Source: Butyricicoccus_A sp963601915
GTDB lineage: Bacteria; Bacillota; Clostridia; Oscillospirales; Butyricicoccaceae
Length of the DNA stretch: 64,000 bases
Direction of reading: 5' to 3'
Assembly (NCBI GenBank): GCA_963601915.1
Contig: CAVCGL010000001.1
Coordinates: 186,001-250,000, forward strand
The notes under the pieces are model-generated. The model saw only the letters and a list, made by a program, of their open reading frames with translations. It was not told the origin of the DNA and did not search any database. The position numbers were made by a program, and so were the translations under genes. Shown here one piece after another: positions 25,187 to 34,463 of this stretch (positions within the stretch are counted from its first letter, which is position 1; each line of letters starts with the position of its first letter).

Positions 25187-26363
25187 GAAGATCCTCCCCT
25201 CTGTAACGTGCAATGGCTGCTACGTCCTTGTCGCCGCGGCCGGAGACATTGACAACAATGATCTGATCCGGAGACATCGTCGGCGCGAGCTTCTGCGCAT
25301 ACGCGATGGCATGTGCGGATTCAATTGCTGGAATAATGCCCTCTGTGCGGGACAGATACTCGAAGGCTTGTACAGCTTCTTCGTCGGTAATCGGTACATA
25401 CTTGGCACGACCGGAGTCAAACAGCATGGCGTGCTCCGGTCCGATACCCGGATAATCCAGACCGGCAGAAATCGAGTAAACCGGTGCAATCTGACCGTAT
25501 TCATCCTGGCAGAAGTACGACTTCATGCCGTGGAAAATACCCAAACGGCCGGTGGACAGCGTAGCCGCGGTTTCCTTGGTATCAATGCCGCGTCCGGCAG
25601 CCTCACAACCGATCAGCTGAACGCTTTCATCTTCAATAAAGTTGTAGAAGGCGCCGATGGCATTGGAACCGCCGCCGACACAAGCGATGACAGCATCCGG
25701 CAGACGGCCTTCCTGCTTCAAAATCTGCTGTTTGATTTCCTTGGAAATCACAGCCTGAAAATCACGAACGATGGTTGGGAACGGATGCGGACCCATGACA
25801 GAGCCGAGAACATAATGGGTGTCCTCAATGCGGCTGACCCATTCGCGGAACGTCTCGGAAACGGCATCCTTCAGGGTTGCGGTGCCGCTGTCTACCGGAT
25901 GCACCTTGGTGCCCAGCAGCTTCATGCGGTAGACATTGAGTGCCTGACGCTCGGTGTCCAGACGACCCATATACACTTCACATTCCAAACCGAGCAGAGC
26001 GGCAGCGGTTGCCGTTGCAACGCCGTGCTGACCGGCACCGGTTTCTGCGATGACACGGGTTTTGCCCATTTTTTTGGCAAGCAGGCACTGCGCCAGCGCG
26101 TTGTTAATTTTGTGGGAGCCGGTATGGTTGAGATCCTCTCGCTTGAGATAAATCTTTGCGCCGCCCAGATCCTTGGTCATTTTGTCTGCATAGTACAGCA
26201 GAGACGGACGACCAACGTAATTCTTGAGCAGTTCTTCCAGCTCTGCATTAAACGCCGGATCATTTTTATAATAGTTGTATGCTTCTTCCAGTTCCTGAAT
26301 GGCATTCATCAGAGTTTCGGGGATATACTGTCCGCCGTGAATGCCGAATCTTCCTTTTGACAT
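25179..26363 (-). CDS. trpB: Tryptophan synthase beta chain
   Basis: A 394-residue PLP enzyme joining indole and serine. The PLP Lys lies in REDLNHTGSHKINNALAQ, with ETGAGQHGVATATAAALLGLEC and the phosphate-binding CVGGGSNAIGAF. Full length for the standard TrpB1 type that partners TrpA. It follows trpF by one base and overlaps trpA. Confidence 0.97.
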   Translation of the reverse strand: MSKGRFGIHGGQYIPETLMNAIQELEEAYNYYKNDPAFNAELEELLKNYVGRPSLLYYADKMTKDLGGAKIYLKREDLNHTGSHKINNALAQCLLAKKMGKTRVIAETGAGQHGVATATAAALLGLECEVYMGRLDTERQALNVYRMKLLGTKVHPVDSGTATLKDAVSETFREWVSRIEDTHYVLGSVMGPHPFPTIVRDFQAVISKEIKQQILKQEGRLPDAVIACVGGGSNAIGAFYNFIEDESVQLIGCEAAGRGIDTKETAATLSTGRLGIFHGMKSYFCQDEYGQIAPVYSISAGLDYPGIGPEHAMLFDSGRAKYVPITDEEAVQAFEYLSRTEGIIPAIESAHAIAYAQKLAPTMSPDQIIVVNVSGRGDKDVAAIARYRGEDLHD

Positions 26364-26364
26364 G

Positions 26365-26961
26365 TTAAATACTCCTTATTCTCTCAATCAGGGTACGAAT
26401 TTTTTCGGGATCTTTGACGCGATTGGTTTCCACACCGCTGGAAATATCCATGGCATCAGGATGCATCTTTGCAGCGTCGGAAATGTTGCTTTCACACAGG
26501 CCGCCTGCTAAGATAAACGGGCGTCCGATGTCTCGGACAAGCGTCCAGTCGAAGGTTTCGCCGGTGCCGTAGCCGTTGTCAAGCAAGATCATGTCGGCAC
26601 TGCTGGCACGCGCCGCATCCAAATCATCAGCGGATCGAATGCGAAATGCCTTCCATACCGGTTTTCCGGTGCGCCGTTTGAGTTCGCAAATATACGCTTC
26701 GTCTTCTTGTCCATGCAGCTGAGCAATGTCAATCACGCCTTGCTCCAGCAGGGCGGCAACCGTTTCCAGCGGCTGATTGACGGTGACGCCAACGGCAGGA
26801 ATGCTGTCGGATAATTGCGCGTGAAGCGCTTGGACCTGCGTCGGGGTGCAGTTGCGGTGGCTTTTGGGGAAGTTAATGATAAAACCGGCGTAATCCGGCT
26901 GATATTGATTGACTGCTTCAATATCTGCTGGGCGACTGAGACCACAAATCTTTACTTTCAT
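26365..26961 (-). CDS. trpF: Phosphoribosylanthranilate isomerase
   Basis: A 198-residue TIM-barrel isomerase. KVKICGLSRPADIEAVN at the start carries the catalytic Cys in KICGL; QLHGQED, the catalytic Asp in LLDNGYGTGETFDW, and the phosphate site LAGGLCESN follow. Overlaps trpC by four bases (ATGA) and is immediately followed by trpB, so translation is coupled. Confidence 0.96.
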   Translation of the reverse strand: MKVKICGLSRPADIEAVNQYQPDYAGFIINFPKSHRNCTPTQVQALHAQLSDSIPAVGVTVNQPLETVAALLEQGVIDIAQLHGQEDEAYICELKRRTGKPVWKAFRIRSADDLDAARASSADMILLDNGYGTGETFDWTLVRDIGRPFILAGGLCESNISDAAKMHPDAMDISSGVETNRVKDPEKIRTLIERIRSI

Positions 26962-27749
26962 GGACGGGAACCTGCATTTCTCATCTCAGCGAGCAGAGCA
27001 ACTTTGTCCGGGGCACGCATGAGCACTTCGCCCATGAGTACGGCATCTGCGCCGATGCTTCTCAAGTCTGCAACATCCTTGGCGCAGGATACGCCGGATT
27101 CTGCTACATATAAGCTCTCCGGTGGAATCAAATCACGCAGACGGCTGGCGTTAGAGAAATCAACAGAGAAGTCTTTCAGATTGCGATTGTTGACGCCAAT
27201 AACCCGAGCACCGGCTGCGACAGCGGATTGAATTTCCTTTGCGTCATGTGCTTCGACCAGTGCGGTCAATCCCAGTGTTTCGCAGATGCCGAGATACTGT
27301 TCAATGGTCTGTGTGTCCAAAATCGCACAGATTAACAGGACGGCATCGGCGCCCATCAGCTTGGCTTGATAAATCTGGTATTCGTCAACGGTAAAATCCT
27401 TGCGAATCATCGGTGTCTGTACCGCTGCGCGAATGTCGGTAAAGATCGCATCGCTGCCGAGAAACCATTTGGGTTCTGTCAGACAAGAGATGCAGTCTGC
27501 TCCGGCTTGTTCATATTCTTTGGCAATATCCAGATACGGAAAATGCTCTGCGATGATGCCTTTGGAAGGGGATGCCTTCTTGACTTCGCAGATAAAGGAT
27601 AAGCCGTCTCCGCGCAAGGCCTGTTCAAATGCAAACGGCGTGCGGGGAGAAACCGCTTCGCAGCGCTCTTTGAGTTCATCTAACGGGTGTGCCTGCTTGT
27701 CAGCGAGCACACGCTGCTGTGCGTAAGCAGCAAGTTCATCTAATATCAT
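26958..27749 (-). CDS. trpC: Indole-3-glycerol phosphate synthase
   Basis: A 263-residue TIM barrel closing the indole ring. Key stretches are FICEVKKASPSKGIIAEHFPYLDIAKEYEQAGADCISCLTEP (catalytic Lys and Glu), IRKDFTVDEYQIYQAK, ALVEAHDAKEI, GVNNRNLKDFSVD and AESGVS. Separate from trpF here, unlike the fused form of enterobacteria. It lies 12 bases after trpD. Confidence 0.96.
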   Translation of the reverse strand: MILDELAAYAQQRVLADKQAHPLDELKERCEAVSPRTPFAFEQALRGDGLSFICEVKKASPSKGIIAEHFPYLDIAKEYEQAGADCISCLTEPKWFLGSDAIFTDIRAAVQTPMIRKDFTVDEYQIYQAKLMGADAVLLICAILDTQTIEQYLGICETLGLTALVEAHDAKEIQSAVAAGARVIGVNNRNLKDFSVDFSNASRLRDLIPPESLYVAESGVSCAKDVADLRSIGADAVLMGEVLMRAPDKVALLAEMRNAGSRP

Positions 27750-27761
27750 GATCCGATCCTC

Positions 27762-28784
27762 TTACTTGTTGGATGCAGCGATATAGGCTTCCAGAGTCTG
27801 CATAGCCTTTCCGGAGTCAACCAGCTGTGCTGCCAGCTTTACGCCGTCAGCCAGAGTGTCTGCCTTGCCGGAGATATACAGAGCGGCACCAGCGTTCATC
27901 AGGACAATATTACGTTTCGCGCCCTGTTCCTTGCCGGACAAAATATCGCGGGTGATTTGTGCATTTTCTTCGCCTGTGCCGCCGACAATGTCACTCTTGC
28001 TGCCGCGCGGGAAGCCGAAGTCCTCCGGCTGAATGGTGTAGGTCTTATACGCACCGTTTGCAAATTCGCATACGGTAGTCGGTGCGCTGATAGAAATTTC
28101 GTCCATGGTATCCTGACCGAATACGACCATGCCGCGCTCTACGCCGAGGCTGGACAGCACGTGAGCCATTGGCTCGACCAAATATTCGCCATAGACACCG
28201 AGTACCTGATAGCACGGTTTGCACGGATTGGTGATCGGGCCGAGAATATTGAAGATTGTGCGGAATCCAAGCTCCTTGCGTATTGCGCCGACATACTTCA
28301 TGGATGTGTGATACTTCTGTGCAAAGAAGAAGCACAGTCCGACATGCTTCAGTTCGTCAACGCAGGTTTCCGGCGTCTGATTCAGATTGACGCCGAGAGC
28401 TTCCAGGCAGTCAGCGGCACCGGATTTGGAGGAAGCCGCGCGGTTGCCGTGCTTGGCTACCGGCTGACCGCCTGCTGCGATGATAATGGAAGCAGTCGTT
28501 GAGATATTGAACGAATTGGAACGGTCACCGCCGGTTCCGACGATTTCCAGGCATTTGAGATCGCCGGTATCTACTGGAATGGCGTGTTCACGCATGGCAG
28601 CGGCGCAGCCGGAAATTTCGTCAATGGTTTCAAACTTTGCGCTCTTGGTAGAGAGAGCAGCGAGGAATGCGGCATTCTGTGTCGGGGTCGATTTGCCGCT
28701 CATGATTTCATTCATGACCTGATAGGCTTCATCATAAGTCAGATCTTCGCGGGTGACAATTTTTTCAATCGCTTCTTTAATCAT
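27762..28784 (-). CDS. trpD: Anthranilate phosphoribosyltransferase
   Basis: A 340-residue transferase attaching ribose phosphate to anthranilate. Motifs: GTGGDRSNSFNISTTASIIIAAGG (pyrophosphate binding), KHGNRAASSKSGAADCLEALG, LGPITNPCKP and GQDTMDEIS. No fused glutaminase domain; the glutaminase is the separate gene upstream (gap 36 bases). Confidence 0.97.
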   Translation of the reverse strand: MIKEAIEKIVTREDLTYDEAYQVMNEIMSGKSTPTQNAAFLAALSTKSAKFETIDEISGCAAAMREHAIPVDTGDLKCLEIVGTGGDRSNSFNISTTASIIIAAGGQPVAKHGNRAASSKSGAADCLEALGVNLNQTPETCVDELKHVGLCFFFAQKYHTSMKYVGAIRKELGFRTIFNILGPITNPCKPCYQVLGVYGEYLVEPMAHVLSSLGVERGMVVFGQDTMDEISISAPTTVCEFANGAYKTYTIQPEDFGFPRGSKSDIVGGTGEENAQITRDILSGKEQGAKRNIVLMNAGAALYISGKADTLADGVKLAAQLVDSGKAMQTLEAYIAASNK

Positions 28785-28820
28785 AACGAGGACGATCCTT
28801 TATATAGAATAGGTATGCTT

Positions 28821-29381
28821 TCAGAGGGAGAGGAAGTTTTTCAACAAAACAGAACCCTGTGGGGTGAGAATGGATTCCGGATGGAACTGTAAGCCGAATA
28901 CCTGTTTGTCTCTGTCCATCACTGCCATCACTTCACCGGTAGAATCGGTAGATACGATCTTGAGTGTATCCGGCAGATCGGTGCCAATCAGAGAATGATA
29001 CCGCGCAACAGCCATTTCATCTGCCAGACCGGCAAACAACGGACAACTGTGATCCAGAGAGACGATGCTCTGTTTGCCGTGCATCAGGTGCTTGGCATGG
29101 GTGACCGTGCCGCCGTATACTTCACAGATTGCCTGATGACCGAGGCATACACCGAGAATCGGGATTTTTCCGGCGAATTCTCGAATCACATCCTCACAAA
29201 TACCGGCATCGCACGGACGACCCGGGCCAGGGGAGAGGATGATGTGATCGGGATTCAGCTTGCGGATTTCGTCCAGCGTGATGCGGTCATTGCGGTACAC
29301 ACGAATATCTGGCTCGATGGTGCCGCACATCTGATATAAATTATAGGAAAAGCTGTCGTAATTATCAATGAGTAAAAGCAT
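28821..29381 (-). CDS. trpG: Anthranilate synthase glutaminase component
   Basis: A 186-residue class I glutamine amidotransferase. Triad: Cys in GVCLGHQAI, His and Glu in FHPESILTP. The N-terminus MLLLIDNYDSFSYNLYQ and LSPGPGRPCDAG are typical. It supplies ammonia to TrpE; in many Firmicutes such a subunit also serves folate synthesis, which the sequence cannot exclude. The start at 29381 is chosen from the GAGAGGTG site; it is 13 bases after trpE. Confidence 0.95.
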   Translation of the reverse strand: MLLLIDNYDSFSYNLYQMCGTIEPDIRVYRNDRITLDEIRKLNPDHIILSPGPGRPCDAGICEDVIREFAGKIPILGVCLGHQAICEVYGGTVTHAKHLMHGKQSIVSLDHSCPLFAGLADEMAVARYHSLIGTDLPDTLKIVSTDSTGEVMAVMDRDKQVFGLQFHPESILTPQGSVLLKNFLSL

Positions 29382-29394
29382 TGCAAAGCACCTC

Positions 29395-30861
29395 TCAGTC
29401 TGCGTCCACTTCGGCGGCGCGTTCAATTGCAGCGATCACTGCGCCAGCCTTGTTTTGAGATTCCATGTATTCGTTTTCCGGTACGGAATCAGCGACGATG
29501 CCGCCGCCCGCCTGTACTGTGACTCTGCCATTCTTTTTCACTGCCATACGAATGGCGATACAGGTATCCATGTTGCCGGTGAAATCGACATAGCCGAGTG
29601 CGCCGCCGTATACACCGCGTGCACACGGCTCCAGCTCCTCAATGATTTCGCAAGCGCGAATCTTCGGCGCACCGGATAAGGTTCCGGCAGGGAGCAGGGT
29701 GGAGATGGCGTCAAATGCATCGAATTTCGGGAGGATATTACCCTCGACAACAGAGGTAATATGCATGATGCGGGAGTACCGATGAATCATCTGATAGTCG
29801 GTTACTTCGACGGAACCAAATTTCGACAGCTTTCCGATGTCATTTCTGCCCAAATCCACGAGCATGTTGTGCTCAGCAAGCTCCTTTTCATCCGACAGCA
29901 GATCTTTTTCCAGTGCGAGATCTTCTTCTTTATCTGCGCCGCGCGGACGGGAACCGGCAACCGGGAAGGTGGCCAGACGGCCATTTCTCAGACGAACCAA
30001 GGTTTCCGGAGAGGTGCTCATCAGCTCAATGTCATCCCGATGCAGATAAACCATGTACGGGGAAGGGTTGGTCGTGCGCAGAACGCGATAGGCATCCAGC
30101 AGGCTGTCGGTATATGGTGTCTCAAACCGGCGGGAGAGAACCGCTTGGAAAATGTCACCGTCTACAATATATTGCTTGGTTTTGTTGACGATGTCACAAT
30201 ATTCTTCCTTGGTCACGTTGCAGGTGAACTGCGGTTTGCAGTGCTTGCGGGTGACCGGAAGCTGCATCGGCTCACGAATCAGACGGATCATTTTTTCGAT
30301 CTCTGCGCGTGCCGTGCCGTAGTTTTCCAGTACGTTGTCGGTCGGCATGTTGACGATGACATCAATTTTTTGTGACAGATGGTCGTAAGCAATGACCTTG
30401 TCAAACAGCATCAGGTCGAAATCATCAACATCGCTAGAACGCAGATTCAGTGTCGGCTCTGCATAGCCAATCATACGATATGCGTAATAGCCAACCAGAC
30501 CGCCGGTAAACGGCGGGAAGCCTTCGATGCGCGGCGCCTTGTACTGTGCCATCAGCTTGCGGAGAATCTCGTTCGGCTGGTCCGTTGTCACACTCTCGCG
30601 GCGTCCGTCTGCATATTCCGTGGTGACGACGTGATCTTTACATACAATGTGTACGAGTGGGTCGTATCCGAGGAACGAGTAGCGTCCCCAGCGCTCGCCG
30701 CCCTCTACGCTTTCCAGCAGGAAGTATCGGTTGGATACCTGCGCGATCTTTCGCAGAAGAGCGATTGGTGTGGTAACATCGGCATAAATTTCGCGGCACA
30801 GCGGAATCATGGAATAGTCCGCTGCATATGCTTGAATTTCGGAAGAAGTAGGTTTCAGCAT
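29395..30861 (-). CDS. trpE: Anthranilate synthase component I
   Basis: A 488-residue chorismate-utilising enzyme. The feedback-binding N-terminal part includes LLESVEGGERWGRYSFLGYDP (the LLES element binds tryptophan in characterised TrpE). The catalytic domain has DIFQAVLSRRF, PSPYMVYL, TSPETLVRL, PVAGSRPRG, HNMLVDLGRNDIG, PAGTLSGAPKIRACEII and the C-terminal IQAGGGIVADS-type motif (VQAGGGIVADSVPENEY). First gene of the operon, behind a Trp T-box, so controlled both by attenuation and probably by feedback. Confidence 0.97.
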   Translation of the reverse strand: MLKPTSSEIQAYAADYSMIPLCREIYADVTTPIALLRKIAQVSNRYFLLESVEGGERWGRYSFLGYDPLVHIVCKDHVVTTEYADGRRESVTTDQPNEILRKLMAQYKAPRIEGFPPFTGGLVGYYAYRMIGYAEPTLNLRSSDVDDFDLMLFDKVIAYDHLSQKIDVIVNMPTDNVLENYGTARAEIEKMIRLIREPMQLPVTRKHCKPQFTCNVTKEEYCDIVNKTKQYIVDGDIFQAVLSRRFETPYTDSLLDAYRVLRTTNPSPYMVYLHRDDIELMSTSPETLVRLRNGRLATFPVAGSRPRGADKEEDLALEKDLLSDEKELAEHNMLVDLGRNDIGKLSKFGSVEVTDYQMIHRYSRIMHITSVVEGNILPKFDAFDAISTLLPAGTLSGAPKIRACEIIEELEPCARGVYGGALGYVDFTGNMDTCIAIRMAVKKNGRVTVQAGGGIVADSVPENEYMESQNKAGAVIAAIERAAEVDAD

Positions 30862-30903
30862 GGTTTATCGTCCTTTCTGAATGGATGCGGTGGGAAAAGG
30901 CAA

Positions 30904-31203
30904 TAAAAAAGCCTTCGTCCCGAGCCTGCATCTCTGCTAGATCTCTGGGACAAAAGCTATTAGCTTCTGCGGTGCCACCCATATTGCCGATGTTCCGGAA
31001 AGAAATCGACCACTCATCGCACACCAACATGTGCGTTCCACGATAACGGCGGGAATCCGTCAGCGCCTACTTGCCGACACGGTGTTCAGGCTGCCCTCAC
31101 GAGTCCATTCTGTATCATCCGTACCGCTGTAATCCCACCATCTACAGCTCTCTGTGCGTACTTCACGAAACGTACTTGTCTCGATCAACGGTTTTCAAAT
31201 GTT
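30904..31203 (-). ncRNA. T-box leader of the trp operon (Trp specifier)
   Basis: Read leftwards: stem I with CAGAGAGCTG and GGTGGGA apical elements, the specifier context CAGAATGGACT with TGG at 31105-31107, the T-box GGGTGGCACCGC at 30969-30980, and a terminator stem GGGAC.. pairing 30947-30957 with 30911-30921 followed by seven T. The UGGC acceptor site matches the G73 discriminator of tRNA-Trp. Uncharged tRNA-Trp is expected to favour read-through into trpE. No gene is seen in 30862-31561. Confidence 0.9.
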
Positions 31204-31209
31204 GTATTA

Positions 31210-31238
31210 AAAGTACCACAGAAGTATCGCATTGTCAA
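31210..31238 (-). promoter_or_regulatory. Promoter of the trp operon
   Basis: On the minus strand, TTGACA (31233-31238) and TACTTT (31210-31215) with a 17-base spacer. Confidence 0.7.
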
Positions 31239-31401
31239 GTAGGCGAACGGAAAATATTTTTTCTGTCAGAGAACTGGAAAATATTACTTTGTGTGATATA
31301 AAAACAAAAATCGAACTTTGCAAAGATACGAAAAAACACATTAAAAATGTTACAAAAGGTACATATGAACAAGAAAATTACATACTTTTACCATTTTTTT
31401 A

Positions 31402-31430
31402 TTGAAAATATCAAAATGGTATGCTATAAT
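31402..31430 (+). promoter_or_regulatory. Promoter of glycogen phosphorylase
   Basis: TTGAAA (31402-31407) and TATAAT (31425-31430) with a 17-base spacer; start expected near 31437. Confidence 0.8.
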
Positions 31431-31561
31431 CATATCAGCGTAAGGCACATATGGCGGGCAAAAACGGTGCGCGTAAGATGGAGAAGAGTTACCGCGCCGC
31501 TGTCGAAACCCTGCGACAGGGTCTGCATTTGCCTACTGTAGAGAAAGGTGGTAGACACACT

Positions 31562-33943
31562 ATGAATTGTACCAAACTGATGGAAGAGATGGAAGTATAC
31601 CTGAAGAGTGATCGCTGCAAGGACTTGAACGAAGCCAATGCACAGGATATTCACCACGCTCTTTCTAAAGCAATTATGGCACAGATTGCGACTCCGTGGA
31701 AGGAAAGCCAGAAGCTGCATCGAGAAGCACGACATGCATACTATATGTCCGCAGAATTCTTGATCGGCCGTGCGATCTATAACAATCTGCTTTGCCTTGG
31801 TATTTACGATGAGGTAGAAAAGCTGTTTAACGAGCGCGGTCTCAAGCTGTCCGACATGGAAGAAGTAGAAGATGCTTCTCTGGGCAACGGCGGTCTGGGT
31901 CGTCTGGCTGCATGTTTCCTGGATTCCGCAGCAACGCTGGATCTTCCGCTCGACGGCTACGGCATTCGTTATAAATATGGTCTGTTCAAGCAGTATATTC
32001 AGGACGGCTTCCAGAAGGAAACCGCTGATGACTGGACCCGCTTCGGCGATCCGTGGAGCATCCGCGTTGATTCCGATGCTGTTCTCGTTCACTTTGCCGA
32101 TCAGACCGTTCGCGCAGTACCGTATGACCTGCCGGTTATCGGCTACGGCACCAAGCACATCGGCAACCTGCGTCTGTGGCAGGCTGAGCCGCTGTCTTCC
32201 TTCGACTTCAATGAGTTCAACGATCAGCACTATGAAGCATCCGTTCGCGAGAAGAACCGCGCAGAGGATATTTCTCGTGTTCTGTACCCGAATGACTCGA
32301 CGGATGAAGGCAAGAAGCTGCGCCTGAAGCAGCAGTACTTCTTCTGCTGCGCATCGCTGCAGGATATGATTAAGAACTACAAGCTGGTACACGGCAAAGA
32401 CTTCTCTCACTTCGCAGACTTCAATGCCATTCAGCTGAATGATACCCATCCGGTTATCTCGATTCCGGAGCTGATTCGTCAGCTGACCAGATATGAAGGC
32501 GTTAGCTTCGAGGATGCCCTCAATATCGCAAAGAAGACCTTTGCTTACACCAACCACACCATCCTGCCGGAAGCACTGGAGAAGTGGAACAAGCATCTGC
32601 TCATCGAGGTTGTTCCGGACATCTACGAAATCATCGAGAAGATCAACAACCGCTTCATTGACGAGCTGTATCAGCAGAAGCGCAATCCGGACTTTATTCA
32701 GGATGTCCAGATCATCAAGCATGATATGGTTCACATGGCAAACCTGGCTATGTACGGTTCCAGCTATGTAAACGGCGTAGCTGCTATTCATACCGAGATT
32801 CTGAAGAAGAGCACCCTGCATTCCTTCTATGAGATGTGGCCGGAGCGCTTCCAGAACAAGACCAACGGTATCACCCAGCGTCGTTGGCTGGCAATGAATA
32901 ACCGCGAGCTGTCTGCTATGATTACTCGCCTGCTTGGTTCGGACGATTGGGTAACCGATCTGCCGCAGCTCAAGAAGCTGGAGAAGTATGCAACCGATAA
33001 GAAGGTTCTCGACGAGTTCTGGGAGATCAAGCATAAGAAAAAGCATCAGCTGGGTCTGTTCATGCTCAAGCATGATGGCACCGCTCCGATCAAGGATTCC
33101 ATCTATGACATCCAGATCAAGCGTCTGCACGAGTACAAGCGTCAGTTCCTGAACGCCCTGTCCATCCTGTATATTTACTATGGTTTGAAGGACGGCTCCA
33201 TTCAGGACTTCCATCCGACCACCTTTATCTTCGGCGCAAAGGCTGCTCCGGGATATGTTCGTGCAAAGGGCATCATCAAGCTGATTAACGAAATTGCTCG
33301 TCTCGTAGAGAACGACGGTCAGGTTCGTGATAAGCTGCGCGTTATCTTCGTACAGAACTACAACGTATCCTATGCAGAGAAGCTGGTAGCAGCTGCAAAC
33401 GTATCTGAGCAGATTTCTACTGCTGGTACCGAGGCTTCTGGTACCGGTAACATGAAGCTGATGCTCAATGGTGCAGTTACGCTGGGTACGCTGGACGGCG
33501 CAAACGTAGAGATTGCGCAGGAAGCTGGCATGGAGAACGAGTACATCTTCGGTGCAACCGTTGATGAGATTGAGAAGGAAGAGCACAACAACTACATTCC
33601 GTATCACATCTACAACAACGATCCGAAGATCAAGCGCGTCATGGAAGCTCTCGTAAACGGCACATTGGACGATGGCGGCACCGGCATGTTCAAGGAGCTG
33701 TATGATTCCATCATCCACAATGTCGATTGGGGTCAGAGCCATCCGGATAAGTACTTCCTGATGTATGACTTCCAGAGCTATGTTGATACGAAGCTCAAGA
33801 TCAACCGCGACTACAAGGATAAGTACGCATTCGCTGAGAAGTGCTGGAGAAATATCTGCAACGCAGGTAAGTTCAGCTCGGATCGTACCATCAAGGATTA
33901 TGCTGATAATATTTGGCACATTGATCCGATTGAGTTCGATTGA
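31562..33943 (+). CDS. glgP: Glycogen/starch/maltodextrin phosphorylase
   Basis: A 793-residue GT35 enzyme releasing glucose 1-phosphate from alpha-glucans. Landmarks: ARHAYYMSAEFLIGRAIYNNLLCLG, SLGNGGLGRLAACFLDS, GYGIRYKYGLF, LNDTHPVISIPELIR, the effector-independent core IQIKRLHEYKRQFLNALSI, and the PLP Lys in EASGTGNMKLMLNGAVTLGTLDGANVEI. The ATG at 31562 follows AAAGGTGG. An in-frame ATG at 31451 would add 37 residues with only an AAGG site about 14 bases after the predicted transcript start; less likely but possible. Single gene with its own promoter and terminator. Confidence 0.95.
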   Translation: MNCTKLMEEMEVYLKSDRCKDLNEANAQDIHHALSKAIMAQIATPWKESQKLHREARHAYYMSAEFLIGRAIYNNLLCLGIYDEVEKLFNERGLKLSDMEEVEDASLGNGGLGRLAACFLDSAATLDLPLDGYGIRYKYGLFKQYIQDGFQKETADDWTRFGDPWSIRVDSDAVLVHFADQTVRAVPYDLPVIGYGTKHIGNLRLWQAEPLSSFDFNEFNDQHYEASVREKNRAEDISRVLYPNDSTDEGKKLRLKQQYFFCCASLQDMIKNYKLVHGKDFSHFADFNAIQLNDTHPVISIPELIRQLTRYEGVSFEDALNIAKKTFAYTNHTILPEALEKWNKHLLIEVVPDIYEIIEKINNRFIDELYQQKRNPDFIQDVQIIKHDMVHMANLAMYGSSYVNGVAAIHTEILKKSTLHSFYEMWPERFQNKTNGITQRRWLAMNNRELSAMITRLLGSDDWVTDLPQLKKLEKYATDKKVLDEFWEIKHKKKHQLGLFMLKHDGTAPIKDSIYDIQIKRLHEYKRQFLNALSILYIYYGLKDGSIQDFHPTTFIFGAKAAPGYVRAKGIIKLINEIARLVENDGQVRDKLRVIFVQNYNVSYAEKLVAAANVSEQISTAGTEASGTGNMKLMLNGAVTLGTLDGANVEIAQEAGMENEYIFGATVDEIEKEEHNNYIPYHIYNNDPKIKRVMEALVNGTLDDGGTGMFKELYDSIIHNVDWGQSHPDKYFLMYDFQSYVDTKLKINRDYKDKYAFAEKCWRNICNAGKFSSDRTIKDYADNIWHIDPIEFD

Positions 33944-33967
33944 TTGCTGACAATCAGATAAAACAGA

Positions 33968-33999
33968 AGGCGGCAGGATGTTTCCTGCCGCCTTTTTTG
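33968..33999. terminator. Terminator between glgP and the HxlR gene
   Basis: AAGGCGGCAGGA and TCCTGCCGCCTT around TGTT, then TTTTTTG. Serves convergent genes. Confidence 0.9.
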
Positions 34000-34006
34000 C
34001 ATCCGG

Positions 34007-34330
34007 TTATAAATTTTTCTCGCCCCATGCCTTCATATAGTGCAATACAGAAAGAAAACTTTCTCCCAATTCTGTTAATGTATATTCGACATGCGGAGGA
34101 ACTTCGTGGAAGTCGTGTCGATGTAAAAATCCATCTGCCTCTAATTCACGCAGTTGCTTGGTCAAAGAGGATTCCGTAATCTCGACCAAATGGCGGCGCA
34201 GGGCACCAAATCGGTGTACATCTTCTACGCCGATATAATATAAAATTTCCAGTTTCCACTTTCCGCCTAAAATTTTTTGCAGTGTAGACATGGTTTTGCA
34301 CCGTTTTATTGCGGCATCACTTTTTCGCAT
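34007..34330 (-). CDS. HxlR-family transcriptional regulator
   Basis: A 107-residue winged-helix regulator: ILGGKWKLEILYYIG, RFGALRRHLVEITESSLTKQLRELEADGFLHRHDF and VPPHVEYTLTELGESFLSVL are the standard HxlR segments. A Cys near the N-terminus (IKRC, about residue 11) is common in redox-sensing members. The start at 34330 follows AAAGGAGGG. It is divergent from the radical SAM gene, and an inverted repeat in the shared control region is a likely operator. Confidence 0.92.
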   Translation of the reverse strand: MRKSDAAIKRCKTMSTLQKILGGKWKLEILYYIGVEDVHRFGALRRHLVEITESSLTKQLRELEADGFLHRHDFHEVPPHVEYTLTELGESFLSVLHYMKAWGEKNL

Positions 34331-34352
34331 GAGAAATCCCTCCTTTGTTTTT

Positions 34353-34400
34353 AGTATATCGCGCGGAAAAGGATTTGACAAGGTACTACAAAAAAGTACC
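34353..34400 (-). promoter_or_regulatory. HxlR gene promoter and adjacent operator-like repeat
   Basis: Minus-strand TTGTCA (34376-34381) and TATACT (34353-34358), 17 apart. GGTACT (34382-34387) and AGTACC (34395-34400) form a perfect inverted repeat touching the -35 box, the spacing expected for a dimeric HxlR protein. A TATACT for the opposite gene lies at 34427-34432. Confidence 0.6.
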
Positions 34401-34463
34401 GTACTGTTCAAATTCCGGCATTCTGTTATACTGGAAACATCAAAACACAGAGGAGTGAGTCAA

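Noticed and set aside
31430..33919. 829-codon minus-strand frame opposite glgP
   Set aside because: Antisense shadow of a full-length phosphorylase with PLP motif.
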